A DNA stretch of 5,413 bases from Actinobacteria bacterium UBA4719 (GTDB lineage Bacteria; Actinomycetota; Actinomycetes; Actinomycetales; Dermatophilaceae), in contig DHJN01000191.1 of NCBI GenBank assembly GCA_002404345.1, positions 1 through 5,413 of the forward strand, in the 5' to 3' direction. Made by a program: the position numbers and the translations under genes. A model generated the notes under the pieces. The model made no database searches. It had not been told where the DNA came from and saw nothing but the letters and a program-made list of their open reading frames with translations. Numbering within the stretch: the first letter of the stretch is position 1; each line of letters opens with the position of its first letter. Of this stretch, positions 4,944 through 5,413 are shown piece after piece.

Positions 4944-5413
4944 TCATCGTAGTGAGCTGGTGGCGCAGTCACCGTAGCCTCGCACGAAGATGCGCACCGC
5001 GTTGTCGATGTCTGCGGTCGTCGTCCCGTGACCCAGGGAAAGCCGGACTGCGCCGAGCGCCACCTCCGGTGTAGTCCCCATGGCAAGCAGCGTCGCGGCG
5101 GGGGTGTCCTGACCCGCGTGGCATGCCGACCCGGTGGACGCCGCCAGCCCTGGTGACGCGGCCAGCACGGCCCGGCCGAGGACGTCGGGGAACGAGACCA
5201 TCAAGGTGTTGGGCAGAGAGCCCTTCGGGGTATGCCGGACGCTGCCGGGGATAGCGTCGCGCAGCTGCTCCCAGAGCGTGTCGCGCAGCACAGCCAGCCG
5301 CACGCCATCCGCGTCCAGGCGACCACCGGCCAGCTCGCACGCCGCACCCAAGCCGACGATGCCTGGAACGTTCTCCGTCCCGGGCCGGACACCGCCCTCT
5401 TGTCCGGCGCCGA
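4944..5413 (-). CDS. Cysteine desulfurase, NifS/IscS-like (5' end outside window)
   Basis: The last 155 codons of a pyridoxal-phosphate enzyme of aminotransferase class V are present; a full protein is normally about 380-400 residues. The enzyme removes sulfur from cysteine to give alanine and a protein-bound persulfide for Fe-S clusters, tRNA thiolation or other sulfur uses. The segment opens with GAGQEGGVRPGTENVPGIVG, the conserved substrate-binding region of this family. The catalytic cysteine is in STGSACHAG (TGC at 5121-5123 on the complement), followed by ALGAVRLSLGHGTTTADID, the usual C-terminal part. No coding start is in view, so partner genes and the exact subtype (IscS, NifS or DndA-like) cannot be told. 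The final residues GDCATSSLR and the two tandem TGA stops lie at the presumed left edge of the insertion sequence, so the C-terminus may have been altered by the insertion. Confidence 0.9.
   Translation of the reverse strand, partial: GAGQEGGVRPGTENVPGIVGLGAACELAGGRLDADGVRLAVLRDTLWEQLRDAIPGSVRHTPKGSLPNTLMVSFPDVLGRAVLAASPGLAASTGSACHAGQDTPAATLLAMGTTPEVALGAVRLSLGHGTTTADIDNAVRIFVRGYGDCATSSLR

Larger units (their letters stand above)
3351..4952 (-). mobile_element. IS110-family insertion sequence (approximate ends)
   Basis: The element contains an IS110-type transposase and, upstream of its start codon, a structured non-coding stretch of about 250 bases, the arrangement of the IS110 group (bridge RNA at the left end). 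Read on the minus strand, the left end lies beside the cysteine desulfurase stop at about 4944-4952 and the right end beyond the transposase stop, perhaps near 3351-3362. IS110 elements have no terminal inverted repeats and leave little or no target duplication, so both ends are estimates. A TTGACA at 3374-3379 on the complement fits a right-end -35 box, which in known IS110 circles pairs with a left-end -10 box to drive bridge RNA. Confidence 0.75.

Noticed and set aside
4741..4947. 68-codon minus-strand frame between the desulfurase and the transposase
   Set aside because: It overlaps the predicted RNA helices, is very rich in Arg and Gly, and resembles no protein known to me; a structured RNA explains the region better.
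1..5413. CRISPR array or tRNA/rRNA gene
   Set aside because: No regularly spaced repeats and no tRNA cloverleaf or rRNA-like conserved stretch were seen.

Overview
The window is high-GC DNA with strong G/C bias at third codon positions, GTG as well as ATG starts, and a transposase and cysteine desulfurase of types common in Actinobacteria. An actinobacterial chromosome (or large plasmid) is the likely source; the genus cannot be read from the sequence. The mix of a toxin-antitoxin-like pair, a damaged restriction-type nuclease gene and an insertion sequence looks like an accessory or defence-type region rather than conserved core, although the flanking YCII-like and cysteine desulfurase genes are ordinary.

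Layout, left to right. Bases 1-142 hold no gene I can support. A YCII/DGPF-family protein lies on the minus strand at 143-535 with a clear ribosome binding site. After a divergent intergenic gap, a plus-strand two-gene unit follows: a 256-residue protein of unknown family (721-1491) and an overlapping PIN-domain ribonuclease (1478-1939), laid out like an antitoxin-toxin pair with an unusually large partner. Bases 1940-2236 are non-coding and hold a possible promoter. At 2237-3110 is a PD-(D/E)xK nuclease gene whose reading frame breaks near position 2500. A GC-rich hairpin just after its stop codon may be its terminator.

From about 3350 to about 4950 lies an IS110-family insertion sequence on the minus strand. 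It encodes a DEDD-type transposase (3376-4689) with an unusually long C-terminal tail. The 250-base stretch between the transposase start and the next gene folds on paper into several helices and sits where IS110-group elements encode their bridge RNA, the programmable guide RNA of these recombinases. This is the most interesting system in the window. The element lies directly downstream of, and perhaps supplies the last codons of, a cysteine desulfurase gene whose C-terminal 155 codons occupy 4944-5413 on the minus strand; its 5' end is outside the window.

Functional links. The PIN pair is translationally coupled. The nuclease gene is separate, with its own start signals. The insertion sequence and the desulfurase share a strand, so desulfurase transcription could read into the bridge-RNA region and the transposase. 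Exact insertion-sequence ends could not be fixed because IS110-group elements lack terminal inverted repeats and make no obvious target duplication.
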